Counted from the stretch's first letter, positions 26,387-34,871 are shown. The stretch: 59,299 nt of DNA from an uncultured Collinsella sp. (GCA_900542965.1 UQPY01000002.1:1-59299); one strand, 5' to 3'. The notes: generated by a model not told the origin, from the letters alone. Translations and numbers: made by a program.

Positions 26387-26902
26387 TTACTCCGCCAAGC
26401 CATCGGCCTTTGCAATCTCGCTCGTTGAGCCATCTTGGTAGGTAACCTTAACGCGCTCTACGTCGGATACCGTAACGCCCGACGGAGGTTCCAGACGCCA
26501 CTCCGTCAGAGCGATATCCATGGTCGTGGGCACATCGCCCTGATCTTTGAGCTCCACCGTCAGTGTTTTGAGCGCCTCATCAAACGTCACGCGTTCGATT
26601 TCCTCGCCCGGAATAGACCCGCCGCTCAGCTGCAATTGCACAAACTCGTCGCGCAGATACCAGTAGTCGCCCGGCGCGGCCACCGTGTTACCGCCAGTGA
26701 CCTTCACCGTCATGATCGGCAGGGCATCGTCGGCCTCAAACTCCCATGCAGCGCCGCCGCGACCACCAAACGTCCAGATACAAAAGGCAATCACCAGCAC
26801 GGCAAGCACCGCAAAACCAATCGCGACAAGACCATGGTGCGCACGGCTTTCCTCGGCCGATACATCCCATTGCGTCTCTCGATATAGATGCTTGTCTTCC
26901 AT
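26387..26902 (-). CDS. Membrane-anchored protein of unknown function
   Basis: 171 aa. A short cytoplasmic N-terminus is followed by one hydrophobic segment, GLVAIGFAVLAVLVIAFCIW (about residues 24-43), then an extracytoplasmic beta-rich domain of about 125 residues. No signal cleavage site or lipobox is seen, so it is probably a type II membrane protein. I do not recognise the domain. GGGGAGG precedes the ATG at 26902. It is divergent from the TPP riboswitch and thiC, and convergent with yaaA; neither gives a clue to function. Confidence 0.7.
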   Translation of the reverse strand: MEDKHLYRETQWDVSAEESRAHHGLVAIGFAVLAVLVIAFCIWTFGGRGGAAWEFEADDALPIMTVKVTGGNTVAAPGDYWYLRDEFVQLQLSGGSIPGEEIERVTFDEALKTLTVELKDQGDVPTTMDIALTEWRLEPPSGVTVSDVERVKVTYQDGSTSEIAKADGLAE

Positions 26903-26952
26903 GTTCGCCTCCCCACAGGCACGCTCGTTGGCCCAATCGTACCCATTCAGGC

Positions 26953-26958
26953 TATACT
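26953..26958 (+). promoter_or_regulatory. thiC promoter -10 element
   Basis: TATACT lies about 20 bases upstream of the riboswitch aptamer. A clear -35 at ideal spacing is not visible. Confidence 0.45.
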
Positions 26959-26975
26959 TGAGCCCATTACATAAA

Positions 26976-27066
26976 CGGGGAGCTTGCAGGACAAGACGGC
27001 AGGCTGAGATTGGGCGCGCCCGCCCTGACCCGCAAACCTGATATGGGTAATGCCAACGAAGGGAGC
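26976..27066 (+). ncRNA. TPP riboswitch (THI element)
   Basis: Conserved TPP aptamer segments appear in order: ACGGGGAGC, GGCTGAGATTGGG, CCCTGACCCGC, AACCTGATATGGGTAATGCC and AACGAAGGGAGC. The aptamer ends eight bases before the thiC ATG, and the last conserved segment (GAAGGGAG) doubles as the ribosome-binding site, so control is probably at translation initiation by sequestering it when thiamine pyrophosphate is bound. Confidence 0.95.
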
Positions 27067-27073
27067 CGTGCCA

Positions 27074-28408
27074 ATGAGCACACAGACCGAGCCCAAGCTC
27101 GTCACGCAAATCGACTTCGCCCGTGCCGGGCAGATCACGCCGCAGATGAAGGAAGTCGCCGAGCGCGAGCATCGCGACCCCGAGTACATCCGCGAGCGCG
27201 TGGCCGACGGCCGCATCGCCATTCCCGCCAACATCGTGCATATCAAAAAGGGCATGCGCGCCTTTGGTGTCGGCGAGGGCCTTTCCACCAAGGTCAACGT
27301 GAACTTGGGCATCTCGGGCGACAAGGCCGATGCCACCGAGGAATGGAAGAAGGTCAAGATCGCCGAGGACTTTGGCGCCGACGCCATCATGGACCTCTCC
27401 AACTCGGGCAAGACGCGCCAGTTCCGCCAACAGCTCATCGACGAGACGCCGCTCATGGTAGGCACCGTCCCCATGTACGACGCCATCGGCTACATGGAAA
27501 AGCCGCTGGTCAAGCTCACGAAGGACGACCTGTTCGAAGTCGTGCGCGCGCATGCCGAGGACGGCGTGGACTTTATGACCATTCACTGCGGCATCAACAA
27601 GTCGGTCACCAAGACCTTTAAGGAGACCGGCCGCCTGATGAACATCGTGAGCCGCGGCGGCTCACTGCTGTTTGGCTGGATGGAGGTCACCGGTAACGAG
27701 AACCCGTTCTATGAGTTCTACGACGAGTTGCTCGAGATTTGCCACGAGTACGACGTGACGATTTCGCTCGGCGACTCCTGCCGCCCGGGCTGCCTCTACG
27801 ACTCCAACGACGCCACCGAGACCGCCGAGATGATCGAGCTGGGCAAGCTGTGCAAGCGCGCATGGGCCGCCGGCGTCCAGGTTATGGTCGAGGGTCCGGG
27901 CCACATGGCGCTCGACGAGATCGCCGCCAACATGAAACTGCAGAAGCGCCTGTGCCACAATGCTCCGTTCTATGTGCTCGGGCCGCTGGTGACCGATATC
28001 GGCGTGGGTTACGACCACATCACCGCTGCCATCGGCGGCGCCATCTCCGCCAGCTCCGGTGCCGACTTCCTGTGCTACGTGACACCGGCAGAGCACCTAT
28101 GCCTGCCCAACGCCCAGGATGTGCTCGACGGCCTCATGGCCACCAAGATCGCCGCACACGCCGCCGACATCGCCAAAAAGGTGCCCCACGCCCGCGACAT
28201 GGACGACAAGATGGGCCAGGCACGCCGCAAGCTCGACTGGGACGCCATGTGGAAGTGCGCGCTCGACCCGGTTACGGGCAAGAAGCGCTACGAGGAGTCC
28301 CCCGCCGCCACCGAGGGCACTTGCACCATGTGTGGCAAGATGTGCGCCGTCCGCACCGTCAACAAAATCTTCGAGGGCACCACGATCGACCTCGGCATGG
28401 AGGACTAG
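27074..28408 (+). CDS. thiC: Phosphomethylpyrimidine synthase ThiC
   Basis: 444 aa radical-SAM enzyme that rearranges 5-aminoimidazole ribotide to HMP-phosphate for thiamine synthesis. It is the short ThiC form, lacking the long N-terminal domain of the E. coli and plant enzymes. The C-terminal iron-sulfur motif is CTMCGKMC, spaced CX2CX3C, one residue shorter than the common CX2CX4C. LGDSCRPGC, EGPGHMALDEI and CHNAPFYVLGPLVTDI are ThiC core motifs. ATG at 27074 follows the riboswitch; thiD follows after about 180 bases. Confidence 0.96.
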   Translation: MSTQTEPKLVTQIDFARAGQITPQMKEVAEREHRDPEYIRERVADGRIAIPANIVHIKKGMRAFGVGEGLSTKVNVNLGISGDKADATEEWKKVKIAEDFGADAIMDLSNSGKTRQFRQQLIDETPLMVGTVPMYDAIGYMEKPLVKLTKDDLFEVVRAHAEDGVDFMTIHCGINKSVTKTFKETGRLMNIVSRGGSLLFGWMEVTGNENPFYEFYDELLEICHEYDVTISLGDSCRPGCLYDSNDATETAEMIELGKLCKRAWAAGVQVMVEGPGHMALDEIAANMKLQKRLCHNAPFYVLGPLVTDIGVGYDHITAAIGGAISASSGADFLCYVTPAEHLCLPNAQDVLDGLMATKIAAHAADIAKKVPHARDMDDKMGQARRKLDWDAMWKCALDPVTGKKRYEESPAATEGTCTMCGKMCAVRTVNKIFEGTTIDLGMED

Positions 28409-28590
28409 CCCTGTCGCCGCGGCCGCTTCTGGCGGCGAGCCGGTGCCTGTCAATTGTTGACGTGTGAACATTTGCTTGCATTTGCGTAAAGATTGCATCG
28501 CCCGCCCGGGTTCGACATAGAGTCGGCCCGGGCATCTTTATAATGCTGGCTTATAGACCCATTTGATTCCGACCGAACAAGGGAGCGAAC
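28409..28590 (+). promoter_or_regulatory. thiC-thiD spacer with -10 element
   Basis: GCCCG-CCCGGG and CCCGGGC around 28499-28534 can form a short hairpin, followed by TTTATAATGC; TATAAT at 28539-28544 is a perfect -10 but without a clear -35. thiD may have its own promoter. No second TPP aptamer is present. Confidence 0.4.
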
Positions 28591-29421
28591 ATGGATCGCA
28601 GTAAGGTACCTGCCGTTCTATCCATCGCAGGATCCGATTCCAGCGGTGGCGCCGGCATTCAGGCCGACATCAAGACCATCACGGCGCACCGCCTGTATGC
28701 CGAGACGGCCATCACCGCTATCACCGCACAGAACACCCTGGGCGTCACCGCCGTGCAGAACATCTCCCCGGATATTGTCGCGGCACAGATCGATGCCGTT
28801 TTTGACGATATCCGCCCCAACGCCGTCAAGATTGGCATGGTTTCCTCTGCCGAGATTATCGAGGTTATCGCCGACCGCCTGAGCGCTTGGAACGCGACAA
28901 ACGTGGTAGTCGACCCCGTCATGGTAGCCACCTCGGGCGCACGGCTGATTGCCGAAGATGCCGCCGAGGCGCTCACCCGCCGCCTGTTCCCGCTAGCGAC
29001 GGTTATCACGCCCAATATTCCCGAGGCCATGGCCCTGCTCGACTACGAGGTCGACTCCGAGCGCACGCAGCAAAATGCTGCCATGCTCCTCACCCGCCGC
29101 TTTGGTTGCGCATCCCTCGTTAAGGGTGGGCATCTTGTCAACGAGGCCAACGATGTACTGGCCGAACCCGCGCCACTCGATGACGAGGGCAACCATCTGG
29201 GAGATCCACTCACCACGTGGTTCCGCCACAAGCGCATCGAGACCGACAACACACACGGCACCGGCTGCACGCTCTCGTCCGCCATCGCCTGCGCGCTGGC
29301 GCAGGGCATGGATCTTGCCGACGCCGTCAACGCGGGCAAGGCCTACCTAACGGGCGCCCTCGCCGCCGGCTTTGACATGGGCAAAGGTTCCGGCCCCGTC
29401 AATCACATGTGGCAGTATTAA
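28591..29421 (+). CDS. thiD: Hydroxymethylpyrimidine (phosphate) kinase ThiD
   Basis: 276 aa of the ribokinase family. It phosphorylates HMP and HMP-phosphate, supplying the pyrimidine half of thiamine. SIAGSDSSGGAGIQADIKT (residues 11-29) is the substrate site; VVDPVMVATSGA, TPNIPEA and NTHGTGCTLSSAIA (ATP/anion hole) are conserved. AAGGGAG precedes the ATG at 28591. It works directly after ThiC; thiE and thiG are not in the window. Confidence 0.95.
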   Translation: MDRSKVPAVLSIAGSDSSGGAGIQADIKTITAHRLYAETAITAITAQNTLGVTAVQNISPDIVAAQIDAVFDDIRPNAVKIGMVSSAEIIEVIADRLSAWNATNVVVDPVMVATSGARLIAEDAAEALTRRLFPLATVITPNIPEAMALLDYEVDSERTQQNAAMLLTRRFGCASLVKGGHLVNEANDVLAEPAPLDDEGNHLGDPLTTWFRHKRIETDNTHGTGCTLSSAIACALAQGMDLADAVNAGKAYLTGALAAGFDMGKGSGPVNHMWQY

Positions 29422-29430
29422 GATTCGCAG

Positions 29431-29475
29431 CCCAAACCACCGCAAAGGGGACAGGCACCTTTGCGGTGGTTTGGG
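29431..29475. terminator. Hairpin between convergent thiD and SGNH hydrolase genes
   Basis: CCCAAACCACCGCAAAGG and its perfect 18-bp complement flank GGACAGGCA. The stem is long and perfect, but the U-run is poor in both directions. The loop GGGACAGG resembles loops of other hairpins in this contig. Confidence 0.7.
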
Positions 29476-29481
29476 GCCGTG

Positions 29482-30141
29482 CTACTCACCGAGCATCTCT
29501 TGGAGCTTGGCCGCCACGGCATGTCCCAAGCTCTCGTGGCTTTCGGGCATCATATGCAGATAGTCGATATCGCCCGGCTCGGCAAAGTCGGCGGCATTCA
29601 AAAAGTCGCAGCCAAACTGCTCAGCCACATGTGCGTAGTACTCGCCAAAATGCTCCGAGGCCTCGACGGAACGCTCGTCAAAATCGGTCATATATACATC
29701 GGCGATTTGCGGCTTGATCTTGATAGGCGCCATCAGCAGAATGCGCGGACAAGGCGCAGCGTCGGTCCACGGAAACGCGCGGACGGCGCGAATCAGCGCC
29801 ATGGCGCCACGGGCGATATCGGAAGCTGTCACGTTAAAGACCGTCTTACAGTCGTTGGTGCCCAGCATGATCACAATGGCGTCCAGCGGCTTATGGGCCT
29901 CGAGCAGCATCGGAAGTGCGCGGATGCCGTTAAGATTGGTGTCCAGATGGCACATGTCGTCGCGTACCGTCGTGCGGCCGTTGAGGCCTTCTTCAATTAC
30001 ATGCCAGCCCTCGCCTAAGTCACGTTGGGCCACGCCGCACCAGCGCACATCCTGCGCATAGCGCACCGCGGTGCCGTCGCGCATGCCCGCCGGATCGTAA
30101 CCATAGGTGTTGCTGTCGCCAAAGCATAGAACGTTTTTCAT
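29482..30141 (-). CDS. SGNH/GDSL-type hydrolase
   Basis: 219 aa. Block I FGDSNTYGYDP (residues 7-17) holds the nucleophilic serine; NGRTT supplies block II, LGTNDCK block III, and DYLHMMPESHESLG the catalytic aspartate/histidine block. No signal peptide, so it is cytoplasmic. The closest kind is arylesterase/acyl-CoA thioesterase TesA-like SGNH proteins; the substrate is unknown. GAGGGG precedes ATG at 30141, and the catalytic block starts at once, so the longer frame is rejected. Confidence 0.85.
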   Translation of the reverse strand: MKNVLCFGDSNTYGYDPAGMRDGTAVRYAQDVRWCGVAQRDLGEGWHVIEEGLNGRTTVRDDMCHLDTNLNGIRALPMLLEAHKPLDAIVIMLGTNDCKTVFNVTASDIARGAMALIRAVRAFPWTDAAPCPRILLMAPIKIKPQIADVYMTDFDERSVEASEHFGEYYAHVAEQFGCDFLNAADFAEPGDIDYLHMMPESHESLGHAVAAKLQEMLGE

Positions 30142-30219
30142 CGTAAGCCCCTCGCTCAGTAAAAAGCCGACGGAAGCAGCCTCTCCCGCCGGCTCGACCC
30201 ATCTGTCAGCACGTACCAA

Positions 30220-31341
30220 TTACAGGTACTTGCGCCAATCGTCCTCGTCCTCATCATCCTCGGTAGCAGCCTGGGTCTGCTCGGCGGCGCGAGCTGCCGC
30301 AGTGCGAGCGGCAACCTGGGCATAGGACTCCTCGTTGCGCTCGGGGAAGTTTGCCAGCACGTGCTCGAACTTGGCAAAATCCTCATCCCAGCGCGTAGAA
30401 GGCACGGCAAAGAAGACTTGCTTGACCTTAAAGTCGCCCGACGCGAGCTCCTTGCGGAAGAGCTCGGCCACGGCCTCGGCGTCAAAGCCGTTGTTGTCGC
30501 AGCCCCAAGCGCCCAGTACGAGCTTCTCGCGACCCAGCTCGTCGCAGATGGCAAGCACAAAGCGAATGCGGTCGCGCAGGGCGTCCAGCAGAGCATCGTC
30601 GCTCACGCGATACTCCTGGCGGGCGCGCTTAACGTTGGGCGCGGCGGCCACGATCACGTCGGCGTATGCATGCACGTGGTTGCGGTCGAAGCGCACCGCA
30701 GGCACCACCAGCGCACGGTTGCGGTAAAGCTCGCAGTTGATGTTGCGGCGACGGTTCTCGCCGTACCATTTGCGCTGCTTATCGAGAACGTTGTACAGAT
30801 ACGAATCGGCGCACAGCGTGGCCTCCTGGCCCAGATAGCCCTGGATGTAGCCACCGCCCGGGTTGGTGAACGAGGCAAAGGCGAGCACGGCCATGTCGCA
30901 GAACTGCGCATAGCCACGACCGTTGTCCAGGATGGCCTGCGTGGCGGAGGCATCGAGCACGGTGACCTCAGGCAGAACCGGAGCGGGCTCCTCAGCAGGC
31001 GCGGACTCAGCTTCGGCGATTTCCTCGGCAGGCTCAGGCGCTGCCTCGGTCTCGGGCGCCGTCTCGGTCTCGGCAGCCTCCGCGCCCTCGACGTCCTCGG
31101 CAACCTGTTCTTCGGCGACCACAGCACTCTGAACCTTGGCCTTCATCGCCGAGACAAAGCCGGCAGGCATACCGTCAAACTCGCGAACACCGGCAAGCGA
31201 ACGCTCGATATCCTTGGCGCACGCTTCGGACACAGTTGCCACGTGACGCTCGGCGGCCTTGGCACGGGCCTCGCGCTTGGGATTGGGCTGACCCGCTCGG
31301 TTGGACCTGCGGTTACGGTTCCTGTTGTCGACGTCTGCCAT
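30220..31341 (-). CDS. PARG-like (TIGR02452 type) macrodomain protein with altered active site
   Basis: 373 aa. Residues 1-75 are basic and resemble the N-terminus of TIGR02452 proteins. Residues about 80-125 are an Ala/Glu/Pro-rich acidic stretch. The rest is a microbial PARG-like fold: FTNPGGGYIQGYLGQEATLC near residue 160 matches the GGG-x(6-8)-QEE motif, except that the second glutamate, catalytic in poly(ADP-ribose) glycohydrolases, is alanine. LGAWGCDNNGFD is the usual second motif (GAWGCGVF-like). The C-terminus is acidic. It may bind ADP-ribose without cleaving it. AAAGG precedes ATG at 31341. Confidence 0.7.
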   Translation of the reverse strand: MADVDNRNRNRRSNRAGQPNPKREARAKAAERHVATVSEACAKDIERSLAGVREFDGMPAGFVSAMKAKVQSAVVAEEQVAEDVEGAEAAETETAPETEAAPEPAEEIAEAESAPAEEPAPVLPEVTVLDASATQAILDNGRGYAQFCDMAVLAFASFTNPGGGYIQGYLGQEATLCADSYLYNVLDKQRKWYGENRRRNINCELYRNRALVVPAVRFDRNHVHAYADVIVAAAPNVKRARQEYRVSDDALLDALRDRIRFVLAICDELGREKLVLGAWGCDNNGFDAEAVAELFRKELASGDFKVKQVFFAVPSTRWDEDFAKFEHVLANFPERNEESYAQVAARTAAARAAEQTQAATEDDEDEDDWRKYL

Positions 31342-31404
31342 ACGTGGCCACCTTTCCTGTCGCTGCCGCTATCGGCTTTTCCCATCCATGATACCCCGCC
31401 GCAT

Positions 31405-31434
31405 ACAAAAAAGACGGCCCCGAAGGACCGCCTT
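31405..31434 (-). terminator. Terminator after the BI-1 family gene
   Basis: On the minus strand GGCGGTCC-TTCG-GGGCCGTC with G-U pairs is followed by TTTTTT. The UUCG tetraloop is typical of intrinsic terminators. Confidence 0.8.
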
Positions 31435-31478
31435 TCGCATCGATTTACACGCACGGCAAACACCGCCGCAATTCGCCA

Positions 31479-32174
31479 CTAGTCGCGACGACCAAGGATG
31501 TTCAGGATGCGCAGGAACACGTTGATAATGTCCACGAACAGATTGGACGCCATGAGCACGGCGTTGGGCAGCGTAGGCGGCACCGTCGTAGCAACATAGG
31601 TGTCGTAGCCAATAAAGCCGGCGAACACCACGATCACGATCAGGTCGGTGATGGTCTGCGAGACGCCCATGAACATCAGCACGATCTCAACCAGAATAGT
31701 GGCGAGCAGAATGCCAAAACCGATGCCATATACGCGCTGGAAAAACTTGGGGAACGTCACGCCCAAGGCGCCAAAAACAAAGGTGATGGCGGCCGTGGCG
31801 ATAAAGGCAGTGTTGATGGTGGGCAGGTCGTAGTTGGCAAGGCCAAACGACGCGGTCAGGCCAAAGGTACTCGCAAAGATTACGTAGCCCACAAGGGACA
31901 GGCCCACGGACTGCTTGCTGGCGGCGGCCGACATCATGACCATGCCGACGATGGTCAAAATAAACGAGCCAAAGACCAGCGGCAAGGCGGCGCCGCTCAT
32001 CATCATGCGCGCAAACGACATGGTGCTCGTAAAGTAGGCGCCGGTGCCCATGGCGCAAAAGCCCAAGAAGATCAGGGCAGACATGGCGAGATTGTACGCG
32101 CGCGGCGACATCTCCTTGGCGCGGCTTGCGCCGCTCTCGACGGGGCCGTTCTGATAGCCCTGGATATCGTTCAT
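31479..32174 (-). CDS. Bax inhibitor-1/YccA family membrane protein
   Basis: 231 aa with seven hydrophobic segments after a 30-residue polar N-terminus (YNLAMSALIFLGFC starts the first). The C-terminal GYDTYVATT and LFVDIINVFLRILNILGRRD match the family ending, including the conserved aspartates that line the calcium-leak pore in BsYetJ. The physiological role in bacteria is unclear; YetJ is a pH-sensitive calcium leak channel. AAAGGA precedes ATG at 32174. Confidence 0.9.
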   Translation of the reverse strand: MNDIQGYQNGPVESGASRAKEMSPRAYNLAMSALIFLGFCAMGTGAYFTSTMSFARMMMSGAALPLVFGSFILTIVGMVMMSAAASKQSVGLSLVGYVIFASTFGLTASFGLANYDLPTINTAFIATAAITFVFGALGVTFPKFFQRVYGIGFGILLATILVEIVLMFMGVSQTITDLIVIVVFAGFIGYDTYVATTVPPTLPNAVLMASNLFVDIINVFLRILNILGRRD

Positions 32175-32258
32175 AGGTTCGTCCTTTCAAAAAGCGCCAC
32201 AAATAACGGCGCAGTAGCTGACAAGATTCCTGTCATTGTACCCGAACGCCGTGCGTCC

Positions 32259-32597
32259 TTACCTACGGCGCTCGCCCTCGAGCGTACGGTCGAATGCCCA
32301 CACCCACCAACGCATCAGATGGGCCTGCGAGCCATCTGGTCGTTCACGCGTCTGGTCCTCCAGATACAACTCGGTCGCGTGCCCGCCAAAACGCACCTTA
32401 TAGGTTGCCGTACGAATGCCGTGAACCGTTAAGCCAAAGCCCGTGGACGAGACAATCTCGTCAATCGTAAAGCAGCGACCGTCGACCCAGCAGACGGTAA
32501 CCGGCACGACTTGTCCGCCCGCGAGGATGCGAGCCACGACGTCCACATACTGCTTGTGCACGCGCCGAGTTTTGCCATCTGTCTGTCGATATTCCAT
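32259..32597 (-). CDS. Small unknown protein
   Basis: About 112 aa from ATG at 32597 (MEYRQTDGK). The sequence is polar with beta-rich segments: VVPVTVCWVDGRCFTIDEIV, then ATYKVRFGGHATELYLED and a tryptophan-rich end (MRWWVWAFDRT). This could be a small beta-barrel that binds a ligand or nucleic acid. I do not recognise the family. TAGGAG lies only two to three bases before this ATG, so the upstream ATG at 32618 is also possible. Confidence 0.6.
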   Translation of the reverse strand: MEYRQTDGKTRRVHKQYVDVVARILAGGQVVPVTVCWVDGRCFTIDEIVSSTGFGLTVHGIRTATYKVRFGGHATELYLEDQTRERPDGSQAHLMRWWVWAFDRTLEGERRR

Positions 32598-32846
32598 GTC
32601 TCCTATTATCGAACGCATGTTTGCATCTTGTAAAGCGAACAGACTGTGGTTTTGGAGTGTCGTAGCAATCGCACGTGTCCGCATGGCGTGTTAGCAAAAA
32701 GAATACCCACGGTCAACAGGACTAATATTCAATTTTAGTGCCAAAAATCCACTTCTCACGTCAGAACTCCGTTAAGAAACCCACAGGAGGTGATACGATT
32801 TATCATGTTTTTGTAACGTGCCTGCAAACTTCGAGAAAGCCCATAT

Positions 32847-33896
32847 ATGGACGTAACGTTCTCAACCTTCCTCGGCCAAATTGTGTCGAACCCAGTCCTT
32901 GCCGTCACCGTGATCCTCGCGCTCGGCGCCATCTTCGTCAACGGATGGACCGACGCGCCCAACGCCATCGCGACCTGCGTCACTACGCGTTGCATGCCCG
33001 CCCGCGCCGCCATTCTCATGAGCGCCGCATTCAACTTCCTCGGCGTGCTCATCATGACGCACTTTAATGCGAGCGTCGCCAACACCATCTCACATATCGT
33101 CGACTTTGGCGGAAACAGCACCATGGCGCTCGCCTGTCTGTGCGCGGCGCTGTTCTCCATCGTCGTCTACGGCGCCACAGCGTCGCGTTTTGGCATCCCC
33201 ACCTCGCAAAGCCACAGCCTTATCGCCGGCCTGACCGGTGCCGCTATCGCCCTCGGCGGCGCGAACAGCGTCAACGTCCACGAGTGGATGAAGGTCATCT
33301 ACGGCCTGGCGCTCTCCATCGGCCTGGGCTTTGTCATGGGCTGGGTCCTGTGCAAACTCGTCTCGATTCTTTTCGCCGCCGCCAACAGGCGACGTGCCAA
33401 TGTCTTCTTTAAATACGCTCAGATCGCGAGCGCTGCGGCCATGAGCTTTATGCACGGCGCGCAGGATGGACAGAAGTTCATCGGCGTGCTCTTTTTAGGC
33501 GTAGCCTTCGCAAACGGCCAGACGAGCGTCGGCGATGCCGGCATCCCCATCTGGATTATGCTGCTGTGCTCGGCCACCATGGGTATCGGCACCAGCGTGG
33601 GCGGTGAGCGCATCATCAAGTCCGTCGGCCAGAGCATGGTTAAGCTCGAGAAGTATCAGGGCTTCTCCGCCGACCTCGCGGGCGCCGCGAACCTGCTGCT
33701 TGCCACCCTTACCGGCATCCCCGTGTCCTCCACCCACATCAAAACCTGCGCCATCATGGGCGTCGGTGCCGTCAAGCGCCTCTCGGCCATCAACTTCGGC
33801 GTCGTCAAGGACATGATGTTCACCTGGTTCTTCACCTTCCCCGCCTGCGGACTCATCAGCTTTGTCATGGCCAAGCTGTTCATGATGTTCCTCTAG
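32847..33896 (+). CDS. Inorganic phosphate transporter, PiT family
   Basis: 349 aa with about ten membrane segments in two inverted halves. The PiT signatures are NGWTDAPNAIATCV (residues 32-45), PTSQSHSLIAGLTGA, SFMHGAQDGQKFIGV and GIPVSSTHIKTCAIMGVG. It brings in phosphate, probably as a metal-phosphate complex with protons, at low affinity. A DUF47 gene follows 67 bases downstream, the standard partner. The start ATG at 32847 has only a weak GAGAAAG site. Confidence 0.93.
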   Translation: MDVTFSTFLGQIVSNPVLAVTVILALGAIFVNGWTDAPNAIATCVTTRCMPARAAILMSAAFNFLGVLIMTHFNASVANTISHIVDFGGNSTMALACLCAALFSIVVYGATASRFGIPTSQSHSLIAGLTGAAIALGGANSVNVHEWMKVIYGLALSIGLGFVMGWVLCKLVSILFAAANRRRANVFFKYAQIASAAAMSFMHGAQDGQKFIGVLFLGVAFANGQTSVGDAGIPIWIMLLCSATMGIGTSVGGERIIKSVGQSMVKLEKYQGFSADLAGAANLLLATLTGIPVSSTHIKTCAIMGVGAVKRLSAINFGVVKDMMFTWFFTFPACGLISFVMAKLFMMFL

Positions 33897-33963
33897 TCAA
33901 ACCGAACGTCCATCCGGACCGCAACACTTCGCCCACCCGTCTTCGCCTCGAAAGGACCCACCC

Positions 33964-34587
33964 ATGGCAAAGAAACCCGATTCGTTCTACTTTGACAACT
34001 ACGTCGCCTGCGCCGACCTCTCCGTCCAGGCCGCAGAGCTGCTCACCAAGATTTTTGAGAACTTCGACCCCGCGCAGATCCACGACATGCTCGATAAGAT
34101 GCATGCGATTGAGCATGCGGCAGACAAGAAGCACCACGAACTCGAAGACGCCCTGCTCACCGCCTTTATCACCCCGCTCGAGCGCGAGGATCTGGATCTG
34201 ATGAGCTGCTCACTCGACACCGTGCTCGACCGCATCGAGGGCGTCGTGCAGCGCGTCTACTTCACCAACATTCAGAGCATCCATCCCGACGCCATCGTCA
34301 TCGCCCACAAGGTAACCGATGCCTGCCGCGCCATGAAGGATCTGATGGTCGAGCTGCCCAACTACCGCAAGTCCAAGACCCTGCGCGAGCTCGTCATCCA
34401 GATCAACACCATCGAGTCCGAGGCCGACGAGCTCTACATCAACGCCATGCGCAACCTGCACGTTAACGGCAAGGACCCGCTCGAGGTCATCGCTTGGCGT
34501 GACGTGTACGCCTTCCTGGAGTACTGCGCCGACTGCTGCGAGAATGTGGCCGATGTTGTGGATTCGATTGTCATGAAGAACAGTTAA
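33964..34587 (+). CDS. DUF47 (PhoU-like) partner of the PiT transporter
   Basis: 207-aa all-helical protein of the DUF47/YkaA group, structurally related to PhoU. HAIEHAADKKHHELEDALLTAFITPLEREDLDLM near residue 45 has the conserved E-x-x-A-D metal-binding pattern, repeated as IESEADELY near residue 140. Such proteins modulate PiT transport. AAAGGA precedes ATG at 33964. Its genomic pairing with PiT supports the role. Confidence 0.92.
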   Translation: MAKKPDSFYFDNYVACADLSVQAAELLTKIFENFDPAQIHDMLDKMHAIEHAADKKHHELEDALLTAFITPLEREDLDLMSCSLDTVLDRIEGVVQRVYFTNIQSIHPDAIVIAHKVTDACRAMKDLMVELPNYRKSKTLRELVIQINTIESEADELYINAMRNLHVNGKDPLEVIAWRDVYAFLEYCADCCENVADVVDSIVMKNS

Positions 34588-34611
34588 TTGGGGGTACGTA
34601 TCCCACCGGTC

Positions 34612-34688
34612 GCGGGCCCGACCACTAATACCTTTTTCACTCCGGCTGCAAGCAGAGTCGTTCAAAAGGTATTAGTGGTCGGGCCCGC
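34612..34688. repeat. 77-bp perfect-arm palindrome
   Basis: GCGGGCCCGACCACTAATAC plus CTTTT (34612-34636) is perfectly complementary to 34664-34688 across 25 bases, with a 27-base loop. Outside it, GGTACGTA (34593-34600) and TACGTACC (34695-34702) extend the symmetry imperfectly. It lies after the DUF47 gene and is much larger than a normal terminator stem. Confidence 0.8.
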
Positions 34689-34704
34689 TCCCTTACGTAC
34701 CACC

Positions 34705-34871
34705 ATTGGGAACTTTGGCTGATAGGTTTAGCGCAATGGGGGTTTGGCTGAAGGGACCTTTGGTATCCATTCGGACACTTTGGCTCTTGATGAGCGTTTG
34801 GCTGATTGCTGCTTTGGGTACTGTTTGGGTTACTTTGGGTTTGTTTGATTTTTAATTGTTGGAGGGCTTGT
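34705..34871 (+). other. C-poor intergenic stretch with TTTGGCTGAT repeats
   Basis: No gene is seen. The plus strand is rich in T and G and poor in C. TTTGGCT recurs four times between 34713 and 34805, three of these as TTTGGCTGA, and TTTGGGT recurs further on. The nitroreductase ribosome-binding site (GGAGG) closes the stretch. Confidence 0.6.
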
